Of a stretch of 64,000 nt of DNA, positions 51,557 to 59,866 are shown one piece after another. The notes beneath the pieces were generated by a model, which saw only the letters and a program-made list of their open reading frames with translations, was not told where the DNA came from and did not search any database. Positions within the stretch are counted from its first letter, which is position 1. The number at the start of each line of letters is the position of its first letter. Both the position numbers and the translations under genes were made by a program. The DNA comes from Haladaptatus sp. R4 (GTDB lineage: Archaea > Halobacteriota > Halobacteria > Halobacteriales > Haladaptataceae), in contig NZ_LWHG01000028.1 of the NCBI RefSeq assembly GCF_001625445.1, positions 434,001-498,000 of the forward strand. Reading direction: 5' to 3'.

Positions 51557-51772
51557 GCCACGAAGATCCACGACTACGACGACGAGTTCCCGGACGGCGA
51601 GGGCAACGTCTTCGACGAGGAGATGCACTGCACCTTCTACATGGGAACCGGGTTCGTCGTCGCACTCCCTGAAGACAATGTCGAATCGCAGGTTGAAGAG
51701 ACGGACGGAGAAATCATCGGCGCCGTGGCCGAAGGCGAAATCGTCGAGGTCCACGGACTGAGTCTATCGTAA
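51557..51772 (+). pseudogene. truncated purM copy with internal in-frame deletion
   Basis: This 216-bp stretch matches the 3' half of purM: KIHDYDDEFPDGEG continues directly into NVFDEEMHCTFYMGTGFVVA and ends VEVHGLSLS with a TAA. Relative to purM, 198 bp are missing between two copies of GAGGGCA (50595-50601 and 50793-50799 in the parent), exactly 66 codons, so the frame is kept. There is no start codon of its own or promoter, so it is a relic. Many codons differ from purM while the protein is similar, so the copy is not recent or came from a related genome. Confidence 0.9.
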
Positions 51773-51829
51773 TTCGTCTCACCACTTTTTCAACCGAAAG
51801 CATTTGTCGTGAAAGTCGCGAGAGTATGT

Positions 51830-52270
51830 ATGAAAGACATTTCTCTCGCAACGCAGCCGCTCACGGATGCAGACGAGAAACTCATTGACCACGCTACGGA
51901 GGTGACAAAAACCGCGTTCGACCCTGAAAAGTGGGGTGGCGCGCACATTGTCGGTGCTGCACTCCGCACCGATTCCGGCGAAGTGTACACCGGCGTCAGC
52001 ATGCCCGCGAGCGTCGGCCGTGTCTCCATGTGTGCCGAGCCAGTCGCACTCGGGAGCGCAATCGCGGATGGTAAAACCGAATTTGCAACCTCCGTCGCGG
52101 TGCGCCACCCGCTCCCCGACGAGAACCGCGATTTCGAAGTCGTTCCCGCGTGCGGTGTCTGTCGGGAACTGCTCGCGGATTACGGTTCGGATATCGAGAT
52201 TATCGTCCCGCACGACGGCGAACTGCGGAAAGCCGATGCGCTCGCGCTCCTTCCGACGCGGAACTGGTGA
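51830..52270 (+). CDS. cdd: cytidine deaminase
   Basis: A 146-residue zinc-dependent cytidine deaminase, or blasticidin-deaminase-like relative, salvaging pyrimidines by converting cytidine to uridine. The zinc ligands are in RVSMCAEPVALGSAI (CAE, catalytic Glu) and VPACGVCRELLADYGSDIEI (CxxC). AHIVGAALRTDSGEVYTGVS is the usual substrate loop. Start MKDISLATQPLTDADEKLID at 51830; a second ATG lies upstream but gives a poor N-terminus. It lies between the lipoprotein paralogues, next to the purM relic. Intact. Confidence 0.9.
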   Translation: MKDISLATQPLTDADEKLIDHATEVTKTAFDPEKWGGAHIVGAALRTDSGEVYTGVSMPASVGRVSMCAEPVALGSAIADGKTEFATSVAVRHPLPDENRDFEVVPACGVCRELLADYGSDIEIIVPHDGELRKADALALLPTRNW

Positions 52271-52366
52271 GTCCTCCGATTTCAGAGATACAACATCTAG
52301 TCGACATATCTCTCGATCCGATCATTTCAGAAGACATATTACAGCGTGCGATCAGGATTGGCAAGT

Positions 52367-52786
52367 ATGTCGAAGGTCTCTCGTCGCGCGCTCCTCGCGT
52401 CCGTTGGCGCAAATCTCGCCCTCGCTGGGTGCGTGTTCTCCACTGATTCGGACGGTCCGGACCCGGACCACCCCATCTCGTTGAGAAACGAACACAGCAA
52501 GTCGCATCGGGTTCGCGTCTGGGTCGTCCGCAAATCGACCGGGGAACGAATTTTCAATGCGAAGCGAGTGATCTCGGTAGGAGACCACGTATCGCTGTAC
52601 AATTTGGAGCAAGCACATCCGAACGGTGTGGAGAAATTTCGCATCTGTGGGAAACTGCTCGATTCCGACCGACGAGAGACGGCGCACGAGACGTGTACGA
52701 CGGTCAAAACGAACGAATGCTACGGTAGCGTTAGCGTGCAAATCGAGAGGGACGGGACGGTCAACACGATGTATTCGATTTGCTGA
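52367..52786 (+). CDS. small Tat lipoprotein, paralogue 2 of 3
   Basis: A 139-residue lipoprotein with signal KVSRRALLASVGANLALAGC. The mature domain (HPISLRNEHSKSHRVRVWVV, SLYNLEQAHPNGVEKFRICG, NECYGSVSVQIERDGTV, terminal YSIC) is homologous to paralogue 1 along its length, with the same cysteine pattern. The two share the VWVVRK and LYNLEQA blocks. The start at 52367 (MSKVSRR) is preferred over an upstream in-frame codon. A GAGATACAACATCTAG-type AT-rich stretch upstream may hold its promoter. Function unknown; probably an extracytoplasmic binding or structural protein. Confidence 0.8.
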   Translation: MSKVSRRALLASVGANLALAGCVFSTDSDGPDPDHPISLRNEHSKSHRVRVWVVRKSTGERIFNAKRVISVGDHVSLYNLEQAHPNGVEKFRICGKLLDSDRRETAHETCTTVKTNECYGSVSVQIERDGTVNTMYSIC

Positions 52787-52848
52787 ATCACGACACACCG
52801 TCATTTCTCCTCAGAAATCTCATTCCAACAAACAGTTTCGGTCGGGAT

Positions 52849-53424
52849 ATGTCCGAACCGACCCGTCGCGCCCTCATCACTTCTGTCGGTGCCACGCTCA
52901 TTGTCGCAGGCTGTATCTCCGATTCAGGTGGTGGCGCTCCAACGGACGAACTATCGACCAATTCGACGACCGATGTCACGATTAGTACCGCCGCCCTCGT
53001 CTCTCCCGGTTTGGAAGAAACCGACCGGAGCCATTCCATCGAAGTGCAAAACGACGCGGGGAGAAACGAACCGTCCGCATCTGGGTCGTCCGCGAATCGA
53101 CCGGAAAGACCGTCTTCGACGAGACGGACACGTTCGAGGCGGACGGCGGGCTACAATCTCAAGGATGCCAACCCCGAGGGCGTCGAAGCGTTTCGCATCT
53201 GTGCCGAACTCGTGGACTCGAAGGAGACGGAAACCAGCGCTCGGACGACGAGCGATTTCGAAACGGTAACAGCGGACGGAACGACGGCCCAAACGACGAC
53301 AAAACGGAAACCGACCGCTGATACTTGGCACTACACCACGGCGGAGACGAGCGAGTGCTACGGGAATTATCGGATCACCGTGGAGAAAGACGGAGCGTTC
53401 TCTACTGCCATTTCCATGTGCTAA
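52849..53424 (+). pseudogene. small Tat lipoprotein, paralogue 3 of 3 (frame damaged)
   Basis: The signal PTRRALITSVGATLIVAGC and first part (RSHSIEVQNDAGRNE) match the family, with a longer Thr-rich linker. Near 53069 one base is missing; restoring it gives TVRIWVVRESTGKTVFDETD, which aligns with the siblings. Near 53150 a second discontinuity returns to the original frame, giving LYNLKDANPEGVEAFRICAE, and the ending SECYGNYRITVEKDGAF, terminal SMC. Between them lies an extra Thr-rich segment (about 53230-53310). As read without correction it is one open frame, so it may be either a sequence error plus divergence or a decaying gene. Confidence 0.6.
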
Positions 53425-53444
53425 CGTCTATTCCTCGCGATAAC

Positions 53445-53969
53445 TCACGACAACTCCTTCACGTACACGTACCCCGACGTGTCGATGCGCTCGTCGTAGA
53501 ACTTCTCGTCGCGGCGGTAGCCCGCCGATTCGTAGAACTCGATGGCGCGCTCGTTTTCGGCCATGACGCCGAGTCGGATTCGCTCGCCGCCGCGGTCCGC
53601 GACCGTCCGCTCGGCGTGTGAAAGCAGTCGGTCGCCGATTCCCTCGCGCCACCTGCTGGGAAGCACGTAGATGCGCCCCAAATCGAACGTCGCGGAATCG
53701 CCGTCGGTTGGACTCGCGCCGACGAACCCGACGACGGCCGCCTCCGTTTTCTCCTTCCCCGTTTTCCCGTCTTCCACTGCAACGCCGAGGATGGAATCGT
53801 CGTCCTCGAACAGCGAGCGAAACGTCGCGGCGTCGTAGTAGCGTTCGAGGAACTCATCGGTCGTCTCGGCCCCGATTATCGGGGCGTGTGCCGAATGCCA
53901 CGCCCGCTCCGCGACGTGCTGGATTCCGTCGGTGTCCTCCCGCGTCGCCGGACGGACGTCGATGCCCAT
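53445..53969 (-). CDS. GNAT family N-acetyltransferase
   Basis: A 174-residue acetyltransferase starting MGIDVRPATREDTDGIQHVA. It has DLGRIYVLPSRWREGIGDRL, the acetyl-CoA loop (GIGDRLL), HAERTVADRGGERIRLGVMA and NERAIEFYESAGYRRDEKFY, the typical GNAT C-terminal beta strand and helix. The substrate is unknown. It is convergent with the lipoprotein cluster and 70 bp downstream of the LtrA gene on the same strand. Intact; no frameshift seen, unlike the GNAT at 33780. Confidence 0.88.
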   Translation of the reverse strand: MGIDVRPATREDTDGIQHVAERAWHSAHAPIIGAETTDEFLERYYDAATFRSLFEDDDSILGVAVEDGKTGKEKTEAAVVGFVGASPTDGDSATFDLGRIYVLPSRWREGIGDRLLSHAERTVADRGGERIRLGVMAENERAIEFYESAGYRRDEKFYDERIDTSGYVYVKELS

Positions 53970-54040
53970 GCGAAAACGTCAGCGAGACCGATGAAAAAAC
54001 TATCGCGGAGTTGCGTTCTCAGTTCGTACGAAGTCGTCGT

Positions 54041-55201
54041 TCAACGCGACCGAAGCCGTCGTCGGTCCTCGGAGCGGATCGTTTCGTAGGCGGCGAGGAC
54101 GACGAGCAGCGCGGTGAGCAGGCCGAGACCGACGAAGGAGGGTACCACCATCATCACCGGAATCAACAGCACGGCGACGATTGCAACGATGGCACGCGCG
54201 ACGCTGATGGTGCCGTGGTCGCGGAACCGGTAGGCGTTGTGACCACAGAGATAGAGCGTTCCGCCGCCACAGAGCGCGACGGCGGGGATGGCGGTGAGCG
54301 GTTGGTTCGGGTGTGCCGCCGTCTGTTCGATGCCGAGCGCAATGAAAATGATGCCGCCCATCATCATGAGGTGGATGTAGCTGTAGGAATCGCGCGCCAG
54401 TATCGTCCGTTCACGGTCGGACGCCCGAGCGAACCGGCGTTCGGCGGCGAGCGTGATGTAATCGAAGTAGAGCCACCACAGCGTCGCGATGAGGGCGAAC
54501 CCGGAGAGGACGGCGAGCAGGAGTCGCGGGGTGATCGTCAACCCGGCCATGCCGACGCCGATGGCGACGATGGACTCGCCGAGCGCGATGATGATGATGA
54601 GTCGATGCCGCTCGACGAAGTGGCTCGCTTGGACGTGAAACCCTTCGACGCCTCGAAATTGCGCGATTCCGTAATCAACGACGATTGCGGCTGTCCACAG
54701 CGCCGCCTGTAGCGTCGTTCCGACGAACCCGGAGACGATGAGCAGGACGGGTGCTCCCAAAAATCCCGGTGCGAGGCGGAGTATCGCTTCCCGGGTCTCC
54801 GGCGGCGTGGTCAGTCCGTAGAGGACGACGTGCAACGCGCGAACGACGAAGTACGCGACGGCGAAGAATACCGCGTCCGTGGTGAACGCGCGCGGAATCG
54901 TCAGCGCGACGACGAGCATGGCCGCCATCGCCAACAGGATGACAAACCGCTCGGGGAGAATCTCCTCGACCGGAATGGCGTTCGTCAACCACGAGTAGCA
55001 GACCCACGCCCACCAGACGACGGCGAGTAGCGCGATTCCGCGAACGACGCCCGGCCACGACAGGTGATTCGTCAGAAAACCCGTGATCTGCGTGACGGCG
55101 AACACGAACACCAAATCGAAGAACAACTCCAGTGGCGTGACGTCCCCGTCGCGCTGTGTTTCGTCCACGGACTCGACATCTCTCGTACTCATCGTTGACA
55201 T
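54041..55201 (-). CDS. ltrA: LtrA family membrane protein (low-temperature requirement A)
   Basis: A 386-residue polytopic membrane protein of the LtrA family. The signature ELFFDLVFVFAVTQITGFLT is at about 25-45, and HFVERHRLIIIIALGESIVA near residue 196 is the characteristic central motif. About ten helices are visible, with a conserved WWAWVCYSWLTNAIPVEEI loop. LtrA was named from a Listeria low-temperature mutant; a transport role is suspected but the substrate is unknown. The start at 55201 (MSTMSTRDVES) or 55192 are both possible. Intact, and downstream of the membrane hydrolase-like gene by about 65 bp. Confidence 0.9.
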   Translation of the reverse strand: MSTMSTRDVESVDETQRDGDVTPLELFFDLVFVFAVTQITGFLTNHLSWPGVVRGIALLAVVWWAWVCYSWLTNAIPVEEILPERFVILLAMAAMLVVALTIPRAFTTDAVFFAVAYFVVRALHVVLYGLTTPPETREAILRLAPGFLGAPVLLIVSGFVGTTLQAALWTAAIVVDYGIAQFRGVEGFHVQASHFVERHRLIIIIALGESIVAIGVGMAGLTITPRLLLAVLSGFALIATLWWLYFDYITLAAERRFARASDRERTILARDSYSYIHLMMMGGIIFIALGIEQTAAHPNQPLTAIPAVALCGGGTLYLCGHNAYRFRDHGTISVARAIVAIVAVLLIPVMMVVPSFVGLGLLTALLVVLAAYETIRSEDRRRLRSR

Positions 55202-55266
55202 GCCTTACTCGTCCCGAACGAGAACCCGCGGGGGTATAATTGCGGTGGGAGAGCGACCGTTTCGAA

Positions 55267-55842
55267 CTATCGAACCGCGCGACGGACCGTCACGACTAGC
55301 TCTCGCAAGACCGGAAAGCCGTCGTACGCCCAGAGCAGAAGCGTGCACGCCGAAATCGCGCCGACGAGAACGAAGTACGACGTGAAGTCGTGATGGACGA
55401 GGTGGGCGCGGTACTCGGCGAGGAGTTGCCCGACCGTTCCGGTGAACCCCGCGTCGTGGTCGGGTGGGAGCACGACTACCGGCCAGAGCATGTGTTCTAT
55501 ACCGTACCGGATTCCCTCGTTCATGTGTTCGAGTGCGTCACCGACGTTGTGCGAGAGGAATCCGATACCGAACGCGAGTCCCAATCGCGGGCGGGTCGTT
55601 CGCCGCGCGAGCGCGTGAGCGACGGCGATCACGAGGATGCTGGTGAACAGCGAGTGACCGAGCGCGTACCCGTTTCGAAAGACGCCGTACTGCCAACTCA
55701 ACGGCTTGTCGATGAGGTCTGGGACGACCGAGGCCACGGCGGCGACGACGATCGCTGCTCCACCCGGTGGTTCGTGATGACGGACGTGAACGAACGCGGA
55801 ATAACAGAGATAGGCGAAAATCGCGGATTCCCACGGCCACAT
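55267..55842 (-). CDS. YdjM/DUF457-like membrane-bound metal-dependent hydrolase
   Basis: A 191-residue integral membrane protein starting MWPWESAIFAYLCYSAFVHV. It has VVPDLIDKPLSWQYGVFRNG, YALGHSLFTSILVIAVAHAL and GFLSHNVGDALEHMNEGIRY. The conserved His and Asp residues (PDLIDK, GHSL, SHNVGD) mark it as a membrane metal-dependent hydrolase of the YdjM/DUF457 group, possibly acting on lipids. The start at 55842 is chosen because upstream residues lack family features and begin with the transmembrane helix. LtrA follows on the same strand. Intact. Confidence 0.83.
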   Translation of the reverse strand: MWPWESAIFAYLCYSAFVHVRHHEPPGGAAIVVAAVASVVPDLIDKPLSWQYGVFRNGYALGHSLFTSILVIAVAHALARRTTRPRLGLAFGIGFLSHNVGDALEHMNEGIRYGIEHMLWPVVVLPPDHDAGFTGTVGQLLAEYRAHLVHHDFTSYFVLVGAISACTLLLWAYDGFPVLRELVVTVRRAVR

Positions 55843-55946
55843 GGTTCGTCGTACGTCCGCTTCGGAGATACGTCTGTGGTGAGAAACGGTAGCGTTCGAC
55901 ACGACCGAAAAAACGAGATTGCGACCGGAAGACACCCCAATTCGCG

Positions 55947-56486
55947 TTAGGACAGTCGAGCCGCGATATCGGCTTCGGTGACGATGCCGATGGTTTCGCC
56001 CTCTTCGGTCACCATGACTGCTTTGTAGTGGTCGAGGAGGTTGCTGATTTCGTTGAGCGTGGCCGACTTCGAGACGGTCGGGAAGCTTTCGTCCATGAAC
56101 TCACGGACGGCCTCGTCGCGGGCGTCCTCGCTGACGTGGACGAGACTGCTCTCGCTGATCGAACCGACCGGAACGCCCTCGTTGATGACGGGGAGTTGGG
56201 AGTAGCCTGCATCCTGCATCTTCTGTACCGCCTCGCTCACCGTGTCGGACGGGCCGACGTTGACGACGGATTTGTGGAGCAGGTCGTTCGCACGAACGAT
56301 GTCACCCTCGGATTCCTCCAAGGCGTTGACGATGCGTCGAAGCGTCGAGAGTCGCGGGTCAACGTCGTCGCCCTCGATCCGGGCGATGAGCGGTTGAGAG
56401 ACACCGGCCCGCTTTGCGAGTTCACTCTGCGTGAGTCCCAAATCGGTTCGGTGTTCCCGAAGGTCTTGGGGTGTCGGGAGTTCCAT
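55947..56486 (-). CDS. XRE-type HTH plus two CBS domains regulator
   Basis: A 179-residue regulator. Residues 1-60 are an XRE-type helix-turn-helix ([40 protein letters not shown]). Two CBS domains follow, [20 protein letters not shown] with [15 protein letters not shown], and [20 protein letters not shown] with [18 protein letters not shown] pairs bind adenine nucleotides or SAM, so DNA binding is likely tuned to energy or methyl-donor state. The gene is close upstream of the membrane hydrolase-like gene on the same strand. Intact. Confidence 0.92.
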   Translation of the reverse strand: MELPTPQDLREHRTDLGLTQSELAKRAGVSQPLIARIEGDDVDPRLSTLRRIVNALEESEGDIVRANDLLHKSVVNVGPSDTVSEAVQKMQDAGYSQLPVINEGVPVGSISESSLVHVSEDARDEAVREFMDESFPTVSKSATLNEISNLLDHYKAVMVTEEGETIGIVTEADIAARLS

Positions 56487-56530
56487 GCCTAGAAATTACC
56501 AATGGTTATGGTATAAATCGTTCGGACCGC

Positions 56531-56905
56531 TTATTCGTCGCCGAAGTCGATTTCCTCGTCCTCGCCGAATTCGATGGTTTCGACCACCGACAGCGGGACG
56601 TCGCGGAGCGCGCCGCCGACTTCGCTCTTCGCGATTCGCTGGGCGTGTTCCTCGCCTTCGGCGTTGAACACTTTCATTTCGAGGACGAGACCGACGAGCG
56701 AGGTGTGGGCCGCGATGAACGCCGAATCGAACGGTTCGCCGCAGGCAGGACACCCCGTCGCGCCGACTTCGACTTCGACGTAGTCCATGTTCTTCTGATT
56801 TAGCCGCTTTCCTGCTTCGCTGACGGCGACGCCGATGGCGTCGTCGATGTCGTTGACATCGCGTACCAACCAAGCCGCCTCCATCGCAACGAGGTAATTG
56901 CTCAT
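56531..56905 (-). CDS. UPF0212 (DUF555) family protein
   Basis: A 124-residue archaeal protein of the UPF0212 family. It starts MSNYLVAMEAAWLVRDVNDI and has DDAIGVAVSEAGKRLNQKNM, a CPACGEPF knuckle (about 52-59) and EMKVFNAEGEEHAQRIAKSE, ending IEFGEDEEIDFGDE. The family is widespread in archaea with unknown role; the CxxC suggests zinc binding. The start at 56905 matches the family; upstream in-frame codons are not part of it. About 76 bp separate it from the GNAT gene upstream. Intact. Confidence 0.9.
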   Translation of the reverse strand: MSNYLVAMEAAWLVRDVNDIDDAIGVAVSEAGKRLNQKNMDYVEVEVGATGCPACGEPFDSAFIAAHTSLVGLVLEMKVFNAEGEEHAQRIAKSEVGGALRDVPLSVVETIEFGEDEEIDFGDE

Positions 56906-56981
56906 ACTCGAACCAAACACCGGAGGGTTTCGTGTCTTTTGGTTTGGCGGTCGAAACCGGGCAGTTCGATGACCAATCGTT

Positions 56982-57458
56982 TCACAGGTTTCGTCGCATC
57001 TCGACGCACGCGAGTTCGACGCCACCGAACACCTCGTGTTCGACCGTCTCGATCCGTTCGTACCCGTTCTCCTCGTAGAAGTCGGCCGCGTTCAGCGACG
57101 CGTGCAGGGAGAGCGAATCCAAGCCCACGTTTCGTGCCACGGATTCGAGATGCGAGAGCAGCGACGACCCGAGACCGTTCCGCGCGTACTCCGGGTGGAC
57201 GTACACCGCCGAGAGAACGCCGGTATCGAGTTCGAGACGGCCGAATCCGGCGACCTCACCGTCCTCCTCCGCGACGATAACGTACTTCGATTCGTCACGG
57301 ATCGACTCCAGATACGGTGCCACCCCGAGCGGTTGGGCGGCCCACGCGTCCACCTGTTCGTCGTGGTAGCCCTCCGGTCCGAAGGCCCGAATGGACGCCT
57401 TCCGGAGGTCGAGAATCGGTTTCGCGTCGTCCTCCGTCGCGGAGCGAATCGAAAGCAT
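56982..57458 (-). CDS. GNAT family N-acetyltransferase (ElaA/YhbS-like)
   Basis: A 158-residue acetyltransferase starting MLSIRSATEDDAKPILDLRK. It has VIVAEEDGEVAGFGRLELDT, the acetyl-CoA loop in YVHPEYARNGLGSSLLSHLE and LSLHASLNAADFYEENGYER. This is the standard GNAT layout with intact motifs. Target not known. Convergent or divergent partners are absent; the Nudix gene lies 54 bp upstream on the same strand, so it may be in one transcription unit with it and UPF0212. Confidence 0.9.
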   Translation of the reverse strand: MLSIRSATEDDAKPILDLRKASIRAFGPEGYHDEQVDAWAAQPLGVAPYLESIRDESKYVIVAEEDGEVAGFGRLELDTGVLSAVYVHPEYARNGLGSSLLSHLESVARNVGLDSLSLHASLNAADFYEENGYERIETVEHEVFGGVELACVEMRRNL

Positions 57459-57512
57459 AGAACAGGTGACAACGGACGGGACCCTAACAGTTCGGATGGA
57501 AGCGATAGAATG

Positions 57513-58049
57513 CTATTCTGAAGCGGGATACGGTCGGTCTCGAACTTCCGGATACAGCGCCGTTTCCGGCGGCGTCGAAAACCACCCGACTTCCGCGATT
57601 TCCCCTTCCTGTGGCCGAGGGTCACCGTCGAGTTTCGTCCCGTGAAAAATCACGATGAGTTCAACAATCTCGGGGCCCTCGTCCTCGGTATTCCGATTCC
57701 GTATGATGTGCACCTCGCACAGACCGGTCAGTTCGCACTCGATCCCGGTTTCCTCCCTCGTCTCACGGATCGCAGCCTCCTCGAAGGTTTCACCGACCTC
57801 TACTTTTCCTCCCGGGTCTCCCCATCCGTCGTCCCCATCGTTACGCACGAGGAGCACATCTCCGGATTCGTTCGTCACCCAGACTCCCGCCCCGCCGAGC
57901 GTTTCGTCCTCGAATCGTTCCGCGATGGCCCGGTACTGGTCCTGCGGATGCTCCCACGTCTTCTCGACGACATCGAACCTACCGTACTCGTCTTCGAGCC
58001 TTCGGAGTGACGACTCCACGGCTCGTTCGCTTCGTTTTCGGATCGACAT
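57513..58049 (-). CDS. Nudix hydrolase
   Basis: A 178-residue Nudix hydrolase. The box is GGKVEVGETFEEAAIRET with REETGIE, containing all the conserved Gly, Glu and Arg-Glu residues, and TNESGDVLLVRNDGDDGWGD precedes it. An N-terminal helical part of about 50 residues (SERAVESSLRRLEDEYGRFD) precedes the Nudix domain. The end SEVRDRPYPASE-type residues (ALYPEVRDRPYPASE) are common in haloarchaeal members. Substrate unknown; nucleotide pool cleaning is typical. Intact; close on the same strand to the zinc-finger membrane protein. Confidence 0.9.
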   Translation of the reverse strand: MSIRKRSERAVESSLRRLEDEYGRFDVVEKTWEHPQDQYRAIAERFEDETLGGAGVWVTNESGDVLLVRNDGDDGWGDPGGKVEVGETFEEAAIRETREETGIECELTGLCEVHIIRNRNTEDEGPEIVELIVIFHGTKLDGDPRPQEGEIAEVGWFSTPPETALYPEVRDRPYPASE

Positions 58050-58097
58050 ACGATAGAGCCAGTCTTCGAACTGGAATAAGCGGTTCGCCTCGTTCGA

Positions 58098-58376
58098 CTA
58101 CGACAAGCCGACGATGGCGTAGATGAACAGGAAGCCGAAGTACAGCAGGACGAGCACGCCGAGCGCCTTGAGACGGAAGTGTTTGAGTTCCTCCGTCTCC
58201 TCCTCGTAGGTGTCGTAGAACTCCTCGACTTCACCCTCGGTGAGTTCGTCCCCGTGTTGCAACCCGCGGTGGAGCACCAGATACTCCTCACTCCGAAACG
58301 GGCAGCCACAGTAGGCACACTCGTAGGCCGATTCGCCGGACGGAACGTGGTAGTCTGTCGCTATCGTCATGGTCAT
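58098..58376 (-). CDS. zinc-finger membrane protein (DUF7410-like)
   Basis: A 92-residue protein starting MTMTIATDYHVPSGESAYEC. The motif CAYCGCPF with VLHRGLQHG is a C2H2-type zinc finger (Cys20, Cys23, His about 36 and 41). A helix with ELTEGEVEEFYDTYEEETEE follows and the last 25 residues (LGVLVLLYFGFLFIYAIVGL) form one transmembrane helix. The start codon overlaps the stop of the large membrane protein (ATGA), so the two are coupled. I recall DUF7410-type proteins with this make-up in haloarchaea; function unknown. Confidence 0.83.
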   Translation of the reverse strand: MTMTIATDYHVPSGESAYECAYCGCPFRSEEYLVLHRGLQHGDELTEGEVEEFYDTYEEETEELKHFRLKALGVLVLLYFGFLFIYAIVGLS

Positions 58377-59743
58377 GGTGGTGTGATCGTCGGTTGCGAA
58401 ACGACCCACATGCTCGTCATCGTGTACAGGATCATCACGGCGACGAGCGGGTACTGGCTCCGTATCGCCTGCATCCTGCTCGGAAACACCTCGTACGCCG
58501 TGGCGTGGGCCACCCACACCGCGAGCAGGTGGCCGATCAGGATGAACGCCATGTTGACCGCACTCCACCACGGCGGAAGGACGATGATGATCGGTTGAGG
58601 CGGGTTGATCGGGTTCGACAACATTCCCAAGAGGGTGGGTGAGAGCGAGAGGAAGTAGCCCACGTAGTGGGCGAGATGATACCCGACGGCGATGGGCAGG
58701 AGCGACGGCGCGAACTTCCGGGTGATCGCCGAGGTGGTGAGGTAGGTGTCCGCCGTGTTATGGGCCAATCGCGCGGCCAGTCGATACGCGCCGAGGAAGA
58801 GCAAGAACCCGCCAAGCAGCGCCGCGAGATAGGTGACGTGTCGCGGCACTCCGGCACCGGTCACCGCCCCTTCGATGTCCGCCCAGAGCGGCGTCGAAAC
58901 GAACCCGTCGTAGGTCGTCACCCACAGGATGGCGATGATGAACGCGACTTCGTCGATTCCCGTCACGTACTTCGTCTCGGTCAACCGTGCACCCGGCAGT
59001 TGAAACTCGAATCCCGACTCGGTTCGATGGAACGGGGCGACCCGCCCGTAGTAACGAAAGACGCGAGCCACGGGATCGACGGTGCTGAACCAGCGTTCGG
59101 TGGTAAATACGACGGTTCCCGCGAGCGTGATGAGCGAGTACGCGACGATGATATCGGCCAACATCTTGGGTTCGCTGGCGAGGGGGCTGAGCACTTCGAG
59201 CCAGATGAGCGCGAGCAGTCCGACGACGCTCGGCCACGCGCCCAATCGCTCGGGATAGTGAACGTCGAGGGAGGGAAGGAGGTTTCCGATGGTTCGCCAC
59301 GGGTTCAGCGCGGGCCACGTGTTGCCGAAGATGTACACCGTTGTGGTGTACGCGGCCCACCACCCGACCCAAACGAAGATGATGGCGATGTTTTCGCGCG
59401 ACGTGGGCGGACCGTACCATCCGGCGGCGATGATTCCGAGCAGAACGAGGACGCCGATGGCTTTCGTCGCGTGAATGACCGTGTCTGCCGACCACGACGT
59501 GAACCGTTGCCAGTCGTGAATCTCACGGATGAAGCTTCTGTCGGTGATGAAACTGGCGAGGAGGAACGACGCGCTCACCACGCCGCCGCTCGTGAGGATG
59601 AACAACCAGAGGGGGACGGACAGGGATTTCGATGAGCCCTCGATACTCGCCCCGTGTGCCAGCGCGTGACCGGAGAGGGCGATGAAGAGCCACAGCGCGG
59701 CGACCGCGCGAGTCGTGTACCGAATCGGTGTTCGGCGATGCAT
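58373..59743 (-). CDS. polytopic membrane protein of unknown function
   Basis: A 456-residue protein with about 12 hydrophobic helices and a likely N-terminal signal (ALWLFIALSGHALAHGASIE). Histidines recur (SGHALAHG, IHDWQR, GYHLAHYVGY), and FGNTWPALNPWRTIGNLLPS is reminiscent of actinobacterial membrane proteins labelled fenitrothion-hydrolase-like, a label I do not trust functionally. Its stop overlaps the start of the zinc-finger membrane protein. The His pattern would suit metal or haem handling, but this is inference. Divergent or lone promoter; the upstream gap holds an AAACGTGTGAGA direct repeat near 59812. Confidence 0.7.
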   Translation of the reverse strand: MHRRTPIRYTTRAVAALWLFIALSGHALAHGASIEGSSKSLSVPLWLFILTSGGVVSASFLLASFITDRSFIREIHDWQRFTSWSADTVIHATKAIGVLVLLGIIAAGWYGPPTSRENIAIIFVWVGWWAAYTTTVYIFGNTWPALNPWRTIGNLLPSLDVHYPERLGAWPSVVGLLALIWLEVLSPLASEPKMLADIIVAYSLITLAGTVVFTTERWFSTVDPVARVFRYYGRVAPFHRTESGFEFQLPGARLTETKYVTGIDEVAFIIAILWVTTYDGFVSTPLWADIEGAVTGAGVPRHVTYLAALLGGFLLFLGAYRLAARLAHNTADTYLTTSAITRKFAPSLLPIAVGYHLAHYVGYFLSLSPTLLGMLSNPINPPQPIIIVLPPWWSAVNMAFILIGHLLAVWVAHATAYEVFPSRMQAIRSQYPLVAVMILYTMTSMWVVSQPTITPP

Positions 59744-59866
59744 CGATTGAACTAGAGTGCGTCGGTCGATAATAGTTTCCGAAAGCGGACCGCAGGCGTC
59801 AAAGAAATGAAAAACGTGTGAGATTCAAACGTGTGAGATACGAACCCGTTCGAATCGCTCCCGAAC

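Noticed and set aside
58373-59743. Annotation as fenitrothion hydrolase
   Set aside because: Similarity is limited to short motifs such as ALNPWR; there is no evidence of that activity.
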